From assembly GCA_020091685.1 (NCBI GenBank), contig CM034604.1, positions 10,472,519-10,536,518 on the forward strand: a DNA stretch of 64,000 bases. Reading direction: 5' to 3'. The translations under genes and the position numbers were made by a program. The stretch's first letter is position 1. Every line of letters starts with the position of its first letter. The notes under the pieces are model-generated. The model worked only from the letters and a program-made list of their open reading frames with translations. It was not told the origin of the DNA and searched no databases. This DNA comes from Lutjanus erythropterus (lineage: Eukaryota; Chordata; Actinopteri; Lutjaniformes; Lutjanidae). This document shows positions 35,658-48,180 of this stretch, in pieces.

Positions 35658-36319
35658 AGCGTCATTTGGTTTGCATGGCGATGGTCATGCAACTGGCCAT
35701 TGCTTATCTTTTGTTCTGGTGCCTCTCTCGGCTTCTTCAAACTCTGGGTGTGCTTACCACCACGTACTGTCAGTAATACACTGACTATGGATAAGTACCT
35801 CATACAACCCCACTTCAAAAAATCCAAAATATGCCTTTAAAGTGTATTCTGCACACATCTATAGCTCCAACCTTTATAATAACACATTGTCCTGCTGTAC
35901 AGATGATAAGCACCGGAATCATCTCTGTGACCCTACAACTATTAGACCTTTAACAGTGTTCAGTATGTTATGACAGCAACCCCATGTAATGTCAATACTT
36001 TGCTGGTACACTAGTAATTAGAGGGTAGTTGTACAAGGCCAGATTTCCTCAACCAATGAAGCACTAAATTTGCCGTCCCAGTCAGAGCTGGATAGAAAGC
36101 CCGAGAGAAAAATGATGATGTATACTTTTCCCCTCAGATCTAACTCAGCGAGCCTAATTGGGAATGTGGTCAAAATCTTGTTGCGTGTCTCCACCCTTTG
36201 GCCTTTAAGAAAAATTAAGGCTTTATGTGAGACGCCAACTGAATTTTTTCTCCTTTTCCTTTTTCTCTTTCCCTCTTTCTGTATGCTGTCTCCCTCTGCA
36301 GGAGTGAGCCCTGGGCTGG

Positions 36320-36901
36320 ATGGGACCCACCATGCCCCCCAGTAAGAAGGCCCAGAGCCCCAGTAGTGGAGCCAGTGCCTCACAGGGCATGAGCCCGCCG
36401 TACCGACAGGGGGACGCCGCCACAGCAGCATCCGAGGCAGAGGCGGCCGACCTCTCCCTGTCCCTGTCCGCCTCCTTCTCCAAGGCCGAGGACGAGGAGC
36501 TCACCAGCCTCTCCTGGCTCCACGAGAGCACCGACCTCCTCAACAGCTTCAGCCACTCGGGGCTGCGTAGCGTTTCCCCTCTGCAGGACCCCGACGGCCA
36601 GCACCCCCGCTCGCCCTCCTCCTCGTCTCCCTCCCCTGACGACCCCCTGCTTGGCGATGCACACTCAGCGTACGACTTGGCAGCAGGGGCAAACAGAAAA
36701 CCGCCGTACTCCTTCAGCTGCCTGATCTTCATGGCCATCGAGGACGCGCCGAACAAGCGGCTGCCGGTGAAGGATATCTACGGCTGGATCCTGGAGCACT
36801 TCCCTTACTTTGCCAGCGCCCCCACAGGCTGGAAGAACTCAGTGCGCCACAATCTGTCGCTCAACAAGTGCTTCAAGAAGGTGGATAAAGACCGGAGCCA
36901 G
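36320..36901 (+). CDS. foxn3: Forkhead box N3, first coding exon (residues 1-194, most of the forkhead domain)
   Basis: FOXN3 (CHES1) is a nuclear forkhead transcription factor, known mainly as a repressor in cell-cycle checkpoint control and metabolism. The exon begins at 36302 after a pyrimidine-rich acceptor ending CTCTGCAG and has 18 bases of 5' UTR. I take the ATG at 36320 because [10 protein letters not shown] matches the start of vertebrate FOXN3 as I recall it. The second ATG (36332, ACCATG context) is a stronger initiation context, so leaky scanning is possible. Residues 57-90 hold the FOXN2/3 block [14 protein letters not shown] through LRSVSPLQD. Residues 91-125 are a Ser/Pro/Asp-rich linker. 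The forkhead starts at about residue 126 ([12 protein letters not shown]) and includes recognition helix 3, [15 protein letters not shown] (residues 171-185). The exon ends after DRSQ in phase 0 at donor CAG|GTAAAG (36902). FOXN2 is the closest alternative. The start and the exon-2 sequence favour FOXN3. Confidence 0.97.
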
Positions 36902-38330
36902 GTAAAGACATCATCAGAGAAATGCTGGATAGTATTTGCTTTCCCTCAAGCTAAGGGCTGTTATTGATCTACAACACTGTTTGATTACCAAATGAAGGAG
37001 TGAAATTAGACCGGAAGCTTGGTCTCATTCTTTTTCAGTTCATTTATTAGTCTTTGATCACATTTCTTCACCTAATCAGGGATTTTTGCAAATTAAAAAT
37101 AAAGAGAATGACTGCTTTTGTTATATTCCTCAGACTAACGCAGTGAAAAGTATCACTGTAGTCTTGTTTCAAAATTATGACTGCCTTAAAACATGAAACG
37201 TCCTGTGACTTCCTGGAGTCCAAATTGTCCCCTTAAGGTAAAGATCACAGTTAATGCTGTTCTGAGGCTTCTTCTTTTTAGATTTTATCTGCTTTCATCA
37301 GTTGAGGTCAGTTTAGCCAAACTTATTCTGTTATTATTAATTGTTAATCTGTTGTCTGCTGAATGGACGTCATGAGTTCTCCAAAGATGCATCATGGAAA
37401 TAAATGCCACTTTCCCTTATCATTTTAAAGTTTTAAAAGATAGTGAGTAGATTGTCTTTATGCCAGAAAAAGATTGCATAAGAGTGGGGAGTTGTCTGTG
37501 GTTATGGTTGTCTGCACATACCTTTAAACATGTCATATTGATATTTAAAGATCAGGACTTCTGGAACATTCAGTGCTGAACAGCAACTTGTTCTGTCAGT
37601 ATGCAAAACTAGCTAACATTAACATAGCAGCAGAAACTTTTTTTTTACTTTTGATGTTAAAAATATTTTTGAGAATAGTTATCAAGCAATTTTAAATATC
37701 CCAGTGATTAAGCTATCTATGTAGTATGAGCTTTCACACAGTATATGATCTCAGCGGAGATAACAGTAGTTTCTTCTTTCAGTATGTGACAGAATAGAAG
37801 CAGTCACAGTCAACGTGTGACATGTCATTCATGTAAAATGCATGTTTTATGCTTTCATATCGCAGTAAGAACAACACTTTCAGGAACGTTTTGTTGAAGA
37901 CTTTACCTGGGCGAATTTAACCCAAACTAGCGGTTAGTTAGATGTCGCTGTTGGATGGTTTGTCAAACATGCTAGCAAAACAACACAGCAGGAATTGACA
38001 ACAGAAATGAACAAATTTACATATCTCCGAATTTCAAGTGACAGTTGTTTTTAGCGTGATGTCACAGTGATTCAGTCTATAACGCTGGCAAACAAAATGG
38101 AAATTGTATGGCTAATTGTAAATAATTTGCCGTACAGTATATGAGCTGATTTTCCAGATACACATCGACTTCTCAGAGTAAAAGTTCAAGTAAAAACTGA
38201 TAACATATTTCAGTATAACAATCAGGCTTGATTCTTCACGATTCCATAATTTCCAAAAAGTTTTATTTTCTACAATATACTCAAAAAGAACATTATGATG
38301 CGTGTAAATTCCTGCATCATTTTAAGGTCA

Positions 38331-38523
38331 TTGTGTATTAGAGCCAGGCCGGTATATCGTTTGGGTGATATTGGCCTGTCACGGCCTTATCAGTCTGTTG
38401 GCATATATGTCGTCTGATATGAAAACTTTTATTTACAGAACATTACAGATTTTTTAAATTGATATACTGGCCGATGCATTACTCCCTCCAAAAATCCAGC
38501 ATCAGTCAAGCTCTATTGTGTAT
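38331..38523. mobile_element. hAT MITE (TAGAGCC...CTCTA) with perfect 8-bp target duplication
   Basis: TTGTGTAT occurs at 38331-38338 and again at 38516-38523. The element 38339-38515 (177 bp) starts TAGAGCCAGGCCGGTATATC and ends CATCAGTCAAGCTCTA, an imperfect terminal inverted repeat. An 8-bp duplication with such ends is the signature of the hAT superfamily. It has no coding capacity, so it was mobilised in trans. Confidence 0.85.
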
Positions 38524-39300
38524 GGTGTACAGGTGTTTTCACAGTTTTGCTTACGTCCTCCTTGGATGGAACAGCGAAAAATACTAATCGTTCACTTTGA
38601 CCTCCTCCCAGACAATCCTTTCTCCAACATTGACTCACCTATTGAAAATTTCAAATGATGCTGCGCCCCAATTCAAACCAGCGCAGGGTTTTTCATCACT
38701 TTCCATCAATCATGCTCTGAATACTTAAATGGTGAAATAAGACTGCAGCCACATGGCAAATACACAGCCCATTATTCATTCTATCATGTGTGGTTATAAC
38801 TTATTTCACAGCCAGACAGTTATCAGCCGTTTGCAGGCATATCCAACTTGAAGTCAAACATATTCTGTATTTTGTCTACAGCTGTACCAGATTCGGCCTT
38901 ATCAATAGTTGATGATCTCTGCTTTCATAGTTCTCTTTCACTCAGACGTTCTGCGCTCCCCCAGTGGGAACAGCATTTCGCTTTTGATTTAAGTCTCGAT
39001 ACAGTCTTTTATACCGGCTTTTCCTATCCAGATTTTACTCCATTAAAGACTCGGGGTAAACGGGGAATGAATCCCTCACTCAATTAGTGCTAAATTAATA
39101 CTGGAGGATTTAATAACACAGATGCCAGCAGACTTTAGATTTCATCTCGCCCGAGGGTGTTGGGGGTGGGGGACAAACAGCGAGGATCAATGCTAGCTTT
39201 GCGTGTTTAGCTTGATTGAGATTATACTGGAGGATATGGGAGCTTTTAATGCTTTCCTTGACCAGCGTGTGAACCTGAACTCCTCCTTTTCAGCGAGCTT

Positions 39301-39312
39301 TGTGTGTGTACG

Positions 39313-39348
<36 letters not shown>
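39301..39348. repeat. (GT)n microsatellite
   Basis: A GT array interrupted once by ACGAGC. A second short GT run lies at about 39558-39574. Confidence 0.9.
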
Positions 39349-39351
<3 letters not shown>

Positions 39352-39513
39352 TGAGGAACAAAATGGATGAAGGATGAAGAGGACATGGTGTGTGTGTCTG
39401 CGCACACACCCTCACGCTATGCTGTCATCTGGCCCTTGACTACAACGGCACAGAGTTTCTCTTGTATACATATCTCCATAGTAACTAGGTTGCAGTTGAC
39501 ATAAAAGTATGCT

Positions 39514-39551
39514 GTTGCTGTAGCAACGGGAAAACTGATTTGACTTTACTG
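39514..39551. promoter_or_regulatory. X-box module B (X-box plus TGACTTTACTG)
   Basis: GTTGCTGTAGCAAC (39514-39527) is a near-palindromic X-box-like site. TGACTTTACTG (39541-39551) follows, starting 27 bp from the X-box start; in module A the offset is 26 bp. A CCATAGTAAC half-site lies at about 39476. Confidence 0.4.
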
Positions 39552-40122
39552 ACTTAGGCGTGTGTGTGTGTGTGAGAATATGTGCATGTGTGTATGAGCT
39601 TCAGACGGGCACTGAGGTGCTGAGTGGAGGAGAAAGAGTGTATGTCCTCCTCTTGTATGATATGCACATTAGGGCAAAACTGGTAATGGATTTTTGGGGC
39701 AGATTACAACGCCAATATTAGGGTGTAAAAAAATTCCATTGTTGATATTCTTTATACAGAATATAATGTTGAATATACAACCTACATGATCGCACAGTTT
39801 TTGCAGTGATCCCTCAAATGTGGTTATCAAACTCTTGTGACAAAGGTGTTGTTGTCCAAAATGATATCAGGGCACTGACACATTCAAACATTCACTGAAA
39901 TTCTTTGATAACAGAGTGTCTGTTTGTACCCGAGTAGAAATAAGTCAGCTATTTAGCTATTCACACTCGACCCCCACATTTTAGCTACAAAAAGTGTCAA
40001 GTTCACTATTGACAAGGATCCCGTCCAGGGAAACCAAGATTTGACAGTAGTGTGAAATTACATGTCATTGATACCTCTCATTTAATTATTTTGTGTTGGT
40101 TTTTTGTTGCAGTTGCAGTTTG

Positions 40123-40295
40123 ATTAGGTTTAGGCAACAAATCCTCTTGCTTTGGTTTAGGCAACAGAACTACTTAAGTTTAGGCAACATAACAACATGA
40201 TTAGGTTTAAGCAACAACAGTATTTAGCTAGGTGATGAAACAAAACTACCTGCTCAGGTTCAGGAAACAAAATTACTTGGTTGGGTTAAGGGAAA
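40123..40295 (+). repeat. Minisatellite of GGTTTAGGCAACA units
   Basis: Degenerate ~30-bp units of the type AGGTTTAGGCAACAAAACTA with CTACTTGG spacers repeat about six times. A common fish tandem repeat type. Confidence 0.7.
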
Positions 40296-40631
40296 AATCA
40301 TAGCCAAAGTGGATAACCACTGTGGCTATTTACACCCTAGCAGCAAAAAACATTTTTGGCTATGGACACCTGGGTCTTTGTCTCTGCCATGGTAGGTCAT
40401 ATACACCCAGGTGCAAATAGCTTCACTGGGCATTCCAACTTGGGTGCAAATAGCACGTGCCTTTTTATAATTCTAATATATATCCCTCTAAATAAAAACA
40501 CAAATACAGCAAAATATAGACATGTATTTATGTTGAATTAAGACAAGTGATCAACATAAGATGTTGCCTATAAAGCTAACAATTAAAACAATCTTCATTA
40601 TTTTCTGTTAAACTATTGGACCAATAGTATC

Positions 40632-40657
40632 GGCAGATTGATATCGGTCAGGCTCTA
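40632..40657. mobile_element. Terminal fragment of the TAGAGC hAT family
   Basis: GATATCGGTCAGGCTCTA is the 3' terminus seen at 38515 in better form. The rest of the element is not recognisable. Confidence 0.45.
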
Positions 40658-40684
40658 ATGCACACATGTACGTGTGTAAGTAAG

Positions 40685-40702
40685 TGTGTGTGTGTGTGTG
40701 TG
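40685..40702. repeat. (GT)n microsatellite
   Basis: A short pure GT run. CA-rich arrays follow at 40828-40965. Confidence 0.8.
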
Positions 40703-41248
40703 CGCATGTGGAGCAGCATGTGTAGAGGTGATTTTGGCAAGGACAGCCTGTCTTGTCTTCCTGTCACTGCACACCGTTTAAGACAGCACGCTAATTAACC
40801 CTTCAAACCTATTCCCCTCTCTCTCTCTCACACACACTCACACGTCCAAACACACACACAGGGCCATGTCTGACACACAAACAAACACACTCTCATACAC
40901 AGTCTCAAGCATGCATGAATGCTTAAAAGGACTCACACACACACACACACGCACACACTCACAGGCGAGCGCTGTGTCGGTGTAGAAATGAGGGCACATC
41001 TCTGCAGACTCCTACTCTACCTGCCAAGTGCCGCGCTTTATCTGAAGCTGCAATTACAGAATCTCTGTAATTTTAGTCCGACTCTGCCATTCAAAGCTTT
41101 TCACTGAGAATATCTGCATGTGAATACTCCTTTTTTCTCCCTGCTTTGCTTTTGCCTTTACCTGTTTATGTCTTTTTTGAATTGAGCGTGCAATTACAGG
41201 GTCTGAGTTATTTTTCTTTTTGTTGCATTATGTTTTTTGCTTGCTATG

Positions 41249-41277
41249 GAGAAGAAGAAGAAGAAGAAGAAGAAGAA
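41249..41277. repeat. (GAA)n microsatellite
   Basis: Nine to ten GAA/AAG units in an otherwise AT-rich stretch. Confidence 0.9.
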
Positions 41278-41501
41278 CAGGATTTGGTTAAGGGGAGGTC
41301 AAGTTATGGTTGCGAGAGATAGAGACAGAGAGAAACGAAGGAAGCGTGGCTGACTGTGAACGCACCAAATCATATTTCCATCAATTTACAGAGGTGGAGA
41401 TTAATATGACAGTGGCCTATTTGTTCCAGTGACTGTATTTCTGGGTCATATCCAGGCAGATGACAAGATGGGGACTAGTTTAGAATAAGCTAGCTTCCCT
41501 C

Positions 41502-41532
41502 TATGTGTGTGTGTGTGTGTGTGTGCGTGCGT
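41502..41532. repeat. (GT)n microsatellite
   Basis: A GT run followed by GTGCGTGCGTG. Confidence 0.85.
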
Positions 41533-44297
41533 GTCAGTCTTGCGTGTGGGTGTGCAAACTTGTGATAGAGAGCGTGAGAGTGTGTGAGTCCCACGGTTGC
41601 CATGGCTTTGTTTACAAACAGGATTCCTCACTGTGCTGAATGACATGCCTTAATGACAAGTGTTGTTGCCCTCAGACTTGTGGATCAGCGCTGAAGATCA
41701 GTGTTGTAACAGGGCAACACACACAAACACACGGGAACACGCACACAGATATGTTTCTCAAAGCCTCTTATGAAATCACAGCAGAGACAAACGGTAGTTT
41801 TGTAATCTAAGGCTCACTATGAATTCTCTCGGAGTTGCACTTAAGTGTGTCACCTCCAACATAACCTTGCCCCGTTCAGATGAGAGACATCCTTGATTCT
41901 TGCTTCATGCGTTTTAACTCAGAGTGGGCTTAGATTTGTCTGATCGAGGAGGTTTTTGACATTCATTTATGTGCAGGTCACTATCACTGATGTATCTGCC
42001 AAAATGAAGAGATTTCTTTTCAACATTTTCTCTTAAGTCACATATTAATAACATTTCTTCAGGTTTCATTTTCTAAGAGTATGTATTTTAAACTATGCAG
42101 GTGGATGCTTGCACACTACGTGAGCACTTGCATGCAATCACCTTTAAACTAAGACAAAAGCTTGCATCAACAAAATGAAATAAAGGTGTATGGGAGAGTC
42201 AGCTTGGGCTGTTGGGCTTTATGATCAGGTTAATTTTCTCCGCTAGGATTGGTAGGAGGGAGGAATGCACACTGGAGAGGTGGAGACCATAAAAAAGCAC
42301 AGGTTGTGGTAGAAAATAGTCGCTCACTTGCAACCACAAAGCAAAAGCCAGTATTCTTTATTTTGATGAAAAAAAATAAGTGAAGAATATTGTCTTTTGC
42401 ATCACGTGGAACTGTTTTCTCCCACAAACTAAACTTTCCCCTCTAGCTATAAAACCAACAAACACAAACCAAAAAACAAATACTGCTGCAGGGCTGATAC
42501 CATTTAGTAATCAATAAAAATGAAGAAAATCTATAACCGATATTAGGAACTGATATGCATCTGTAATAAATATGAAAACCATACCATCAAAATTTTAAAT
42601 AACCATTTCCTGCTTCTTAGATATTTCCATTCCACTACACTTACAAGGGAATGTTGGACTTTTTACTTAACCAGGCTACATCTATATATACAAAATACAA
42701 AATCTCAATCAGCTATTATGAACAATTATGAAGTATTATTATGGATTAAGCTACATAGAGGTATATAAAGTAGCCTGATTAAGTGCTGGGGACAGGACAT
42801 TGAGTAAGACTACAGAGTGGACTACGGACAGAGAGGCTGCAGGGCATTTCTCAATCAATTTATTTTGTCAGTAGTTGTATTTTTTTTTTTAGAAAAAGCT
42901 TCCATTAATTGTAAAAATGCTCAATATCGGAGCTGATAATCAGTCAATACCTTCCAAATACGCTCAATGACTCTTAATGAAGACATGCAACATTTATGAG
43001 AGATAAAACAATGAAAATATTACTGATATCTGGCCACAATGTGGCAACACTTTGGGTTTAGCGTAAAGCCTCATTATTTTAAAGCTGCAATAATCAATAT
43101 TTTGACAATAAAAAATGATTAATGTACTGTATGTGTGATATGAAAGAACTCACTCATAGTGACAAACCCAAAGAGAGTTACCACCAGATTCAGCATGTTT
43201 CCTTTTTAGCATCTTTCAGCTCATTGTTTTGGCTTTATGGTCCCCAACTTTACTGTTTCAGTTCACGCTCAAAGCGCTCAGCAATTCCATTTTCAGTCAT
43301 AAGTAACAGTCATAAGTTTTTTTTTTTTCAAACAGCAGACAGAGGAAGTCAGAAACTAGCTGAGCATTGAGAAGCTAATGAGCCATATACTGTGTTTCCC
43401 TCAGGGGTTGGTGGTGACCAAAACAGAGTTAAAAGAAAAGAGGAACATGACTCCAAATAAATTCTAATGTTACACTCTGTCTGCTGAATGTGTTAGCAAC
43501 CACTTGTTGTCTAACCAGTTGTCCAGCTTTTTAATATGTCAGAGTTGTGTTTATAGCTTGTTCTGCTTTGTGGCAGTGAGTGAGTGACCCAAAAAAACAA
43601 ACACACAAAAAAAGTTAATACTACTTTAATTTTTAATTTTAAAGCAGTTAAAATATTACTTGCTTTGGTTTGTAATATTCTTCTTATCTGGTTGAAAACG
43701 TGTGTGTAATGTGTTTGTTTCTGTCACTGGGAGTCATGAGTGTGAAGACAGGCGTTGTTGTCACGTAGCATTTGTTCAGTGTAGCCTGAGGGAGGCAATT
43801 TAAACATCTGTAAGATTGGTTCTTGGTGGTGTCCTTGGAGAACTTTCACGGATGTGAAAATTATGCCACGACGACAAGCTGAGGAAGAACCAAAAACCCA
43901 AATGACCTCACTGAAATTAATTGCTAAGTGACAGCCTATCATAGGTGCTTTGGGAGCTGCTTGCATTGGACTAGGCCCAGTTTGTGCCTCTCGTGTAATC
44001 AGAGACTTTATGAGAATTTATGATTATATTCCAGTCACAGATTTGAGTTTGGTTGAAGGAGTAGAGCATATAGGATTATAGGAACATGGTGAGATCAGTA
44101 AAAAAAAAAAATGCGCTGTGAAAAATGTACTGTGAACGGGATGGAATATTTTTCATACCAGCAGGATTGAGTCTTTGGGGAGGCTAGAAATGTCTCCAGT
44201 GTTGGCAAATGACCTGCAAAGTTTTTGAAAGTTTGCCCCGTATTAATCTTTGAGAACAAGAGAGACTTTCAACAGCAAAAGACTGAAATATAAAAAA

Positions 44298-44318
44298 GAA
44301 TAATAATAATAATAATAC
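44298..44318. repeat. (AAT)n microsatellite
   Basis: Six perfect AAT/TAA units. The 153-codon frame that starts just after it has no recognisable protein character. Confidence 0.85.
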
Positions 44319-46292
44319 ATGAGAAATAAAAACTGGGACAAACTATGGCTTAAATTAAAACCACATGGCAAACGGGTTTCGTACTTCTGGAAGAAAAGTC
44401 AATTCACAACACCTGGAGAAGAAATTTACACATATTACCCCACTTTTATACTGACAAACCTAGCCGATAGTCTGACAAATAATTACTTTTACCCTACACC
44501 CAACAGCCATCTTTGTCCTGTTGTCTCTTTGTTGTGCAATGGCATGTATCAGGCAACTTCATTAGAAAAAATGTCCCCAGTCTTCTTGTCACTCTTTCTG
44601 CCTGTTTCCTCAAAAGCTCTGTTTTCTTCTCCCTGTCTGAACATTCCCATCCTCTGCTGTATTTCTTGTCTCAATGAGTTACATGTAACAGTCACCCTTC
44701 TTTTTTTATTGATAGATTTGCATACAAATAACAAGGGAAAAAACATATTTGTACTGTTGTATAACATTAGGCAACACTGATCTTTCACATAAAACATCAT
44801 GGTGTACAACACAACAAGACAATCAATTCAAATTCAAAGAGAGCTGAGGCTGGTCATCACTAACAATAAATCCATGAAGTCCTTTGGCCATTCGTTGATA
44901 GTAAAGTAATTTGGTTTATGTAATTTCCAATTTATCATAATAATACATTTAACTGACAAAAAAAAATAGTCCCTTGAGGAAGTTGCGAGCGCAACAATTA
45001 ACATAAACTCAGCCAGTCCCTGTGATTCTGCACAACCATACAATTTTGACCAGTCACACCAACTTTTCCACAATTTAGATCAATCGCCGTAGCTTCCCAC
45101 GAGTTCCACCAATCACAGCGGTCCCCCGCACAAACATTATATATGTACGACTTTATGATCCAACTCAGTGTTTTATTATTTACTGTTTCTCTGTATTAAT
45201 TTTTTTTTATTTTGTCACAGGAATAACCCCTAGTTGTACTCCTTCCTTAACATATAGGCCTAAAGCACATTTTGTTAGAATTTTTATATTTTATTCGTAA
45301 GGTTACTTAACCTAAAAACATTGGCAACGTGCATCATATTTTATTTTATTTTTTATTTTTTTTGAAAAGTGAAATCAGGCCTTTTTTTGGCTGCAACAAT
45401 CCCAAAAACAGCCTGCGAAATCCTGCAGAGACTGAAAAAAAGCACACGCAATGATGTGGTGCATTAGTGTTGGCAGTATATTTTCTGCCCTTGTGCCTGA
45501 GGCAGACTAATGGACATCGGGGTATTTTCCCTTCGAGGGTAGTTAGAACACTTAGACTTCTGCTTTAAACCATATAGTATTTTCCCTCATACTCAATATC
45601 TTAATGGGTGTCCAGACATCTATCTGGTCCACGCTGCACTTAACCTACAGTGTACTATATGATTACTAATCCTCTGTTTATCTAGTGTATATAAACAAAG
45701 TATTGATGGATCTGTGTATCATATCTGTTATGTTTAGTCAGGCTTAAACACAACTAGGGTTAATGCTTTTACTCCAGCTGTGGGTGTCCATCATGAAATT
45801 GTATGCGGTCATAATACCTTGGATTGGTAGTGTAGGTTAAGTCATATTGCACATGAAAATGCACGGGACAACAAAGCCTCTTACGCTGTTGCTGTGCGTG
45901 TGTTTCTCTGCACAGACAGTGGCAGCTCTGTGCTCTCTGTGCATCATACGTCTTCAGTAATCTCATTTCATTACTGAGTTGAAACAAAAATTTACTTTCT
46001 TCCCTCATAATAGCCGCTATGAACTGTTTGAATGGGTCTCTAGAACAGAGGCTCTCAATTTCTTCTTCTCCTTCATGTATGCATGTCCCTCGAAATAATT
46101 TGATGTTGCCTGTTTTCTGCCGAATCTGTCTCAGTTATGTGAAAGAGCAGCACAAGAGAAGTGTATTCGAAAGATATTAGACGTGTTAAAAATATGTGCA
46201 CCATCTCATCACAGAACACCCGTAAAAGAATGGAAGTGACATCAATTCAATTAGCTGCAAGTAACCACCGGTCTCTGACAGACCGTATTGTT

Positions 46293-46306
46293 GTTTCCAC
46301 GGTAAC
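46293..46306. promoter_or_regulatory. RFX X-box-like site
   Basis: GTTTCCACGGTAAC has an intact GGTAAC half and one mismatch in the GTNRCC half, with a 2-nt spacer. Confidence 0.25.
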
Positions 46307-47629
46307 TGCTGAGTTGACTGGTAGAAACAAATATTCTTAAGTTATAGATTCATTAGAGTAGAACATGTTTTAGATTAAAAAATAGAATATTATTTGTTGG
46401 ACTGTGAAGCCTTTTGTAAAAATAATAAATAAATACAAATACATGTTTTTTATACAATGAAAATTTAAATGATGAATCTGAAAATCTGCTCTACACTGTG
46501 GATGCCATTGTAAATTTTGATTGAGCTATTTAAAGCTGTACTTTCAGTGGTGGACACTATATGGCTGCATTATAACAGCTCTTATAATATAGAGGTTGAC
46601 TGAAGAATTAGAGGATATTTTTACGTTTTATCATCAAATCCCATAAAGACCAAAACTAGCAAGTATCCACCTCTCATTACTTTCTGATCTCCCAACCCTA
46701 TCTTTGACATTAAGCATTGAGAGCTCAAAATTGAGGCAGTCCCGTTGTCTCGAGGACATCAAAAATAGCACATGGGACACAAAGATATGGTGTCTGTGAC
46801 AATTCTGGGACGGCAGAGAAATTTAACTTCACAAAAATGTCAGAGCAAATTTCCAGATAGGCGTCATTTGAATAAACTAAACATATATTGGGAATCTAAA
46901 TGTTTACTTTTTCGTTAATATTCAGTGTTTTTCAAGGTTGCTTCATCACAGTGAATGTGCCAGAAAAGTTATGCCAATCGAGCTGCAACACGCTGGTGGT
47001 TGTCAACACGTGTTCTTTTACATGTCATCTAATGTGCAGTGTATAAAAGTGTCTAAATAATGATTGCACTGTTAAAGTGATGATTGTTTAGTCTGGGACA
47101 GTTGAAAGTAGAATTTGTGACAGTTGTAGGACACAGAGAAAAAAGTTCTGCATGTTTTAACATATGTTTTAAAAGTGCCGGCAATTCCCTAAAACACCTG
47201 GACACCATAGTTTTTATCAAACATCACTCAAACAGGAGGGAATATTACATTTGTAGAGAACTATTTTTAGCTGCGGACAGATACACATTTGGTGTCTAGT
47301 GATATTTACAGCACCAGGACGGTGTATGTGGGATTGACTGACATAAACTACAGTGTTTGTGTTCATTGTTATAAAGCAACATGTCACCCAGTGCAACAGT
47401 GAGGCTCATTAATGTGTTTTTAATAGGTTTGTGACAACAATAGAGCTCTGTGTGGCACAGAGGAGTGAGATATATCAGGCTGTGGGTACACAGGCAGCTC
47501 TTGTTAGCAGCATTAATACGCTGTTGTTCTTGTCTTTTTATGGGATTTGTTGACAGTAAGAAAAATATATGTCAGTCTTAAAGGAGGAGTTCAGCACATT
47601 GAGAAATGCATTTATTCTCGTCTTTGCTG

Positions 47630-48180
47630 ATACTAAGGCTGTCAAAAGTATTGATACTTTGATACTTTATGTTTCCAAATAAAAACACAGGAAGACTCAA
47701 GTAAAACCACAGACATAAATACGAAGATATAAGTGAAATAATAGCGGCAAATAGTGTCCTGATTAAATTCACAATACAAACGGCATTAGACAAACAACAA
47801 ATTAGAATAAAAACCAAAGTGTGGTGAGCTGTGTCTTTAAGATGAAGACTGAGAGGCTAAAGAAAAGAGACGGGTCTTCCGACAGGTTTTAAAGGTGTCA
47901 TTTAAGGGGGAAAGTACCAGTGCAATAAAAAAATGATGTAAGTGCTCATTCAAGACCTCAATTCAGTTCAGTCTTTATTATTCTGCCTGAAATTTGGCTT
48001 GCAGCAAAAAAGTGATTTTTTTCTGTACTGTTAAAAAAAAGAAAAAAAATCTATCTTCTGTGTCTTTTTTACTTTTTGCCGTGGTATTGAAAAAGGTTAT
48101 AGGGTTGAAAAAGAGTATTGTTTTTTTTTTAAACGTTGGTAATGTATCGACGTTTAAAGTTCTGGCATTGTGACAACTTT
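47630..48180. repeat. Dispersed repeat with GTATTGATAC-type ends
   Basis: It begins AAGGCTGTCAAAAGTATTGA and ends near GGTAATGTATCGACGTTTAA, with T-rich and A-rich low-complexity sequence inside. It resembles the GATACTAAACAATACTTTTT sequence at 21335-21380. Family not identified. Confidence 0.35.

Larger units (their letters stand above)
1..36301 (+). other. foxn3: Non-coding sequence upstream of foxn3 first coding exon (5' intron and/or flank)
   Basis: No open reading frame here looks like a conserved protein. The longest ones are Ser/Cys/Val/His-rich translations of GT/CA repeats, GA tracts or foldback elements. A strong splice acceptor at 36300-36301, preceded by about 60 pyrimidine-rich bases, shows that the sequence immediately upstream of 36302 is intron, so at least one 5' untranslated exon lies upstream, in this stretch or beyond the window. 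I could not place that exon. The stretch contains microsatellites, foldback MITEs, a Helitron-like repeat and two CpG-rich islands, all listed separately. Parts not listed separately (for example 8200-12300, 13700-14600, 17000-18200, 24000-25900 and 28500-30400) are unique-looking AT-rich DNA in which I recognise nothing specific. Confidence 0.8.

Noticed and set aside
36223..36756. 177-codon minus-strand frame opposite foxn3 exon 1
   Set aside because: Shadow of the GC-rich forkhead exon. The + strand has splice sites and a conserved domain.
44319..44780. 153-codon open frame on the + strand
   Set aside because: No recognisable domain, low-complexity hydrophobic C-terminal half, no splice or promoter context, and it begins beside an AAT microsatellite. 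Most likely chance.
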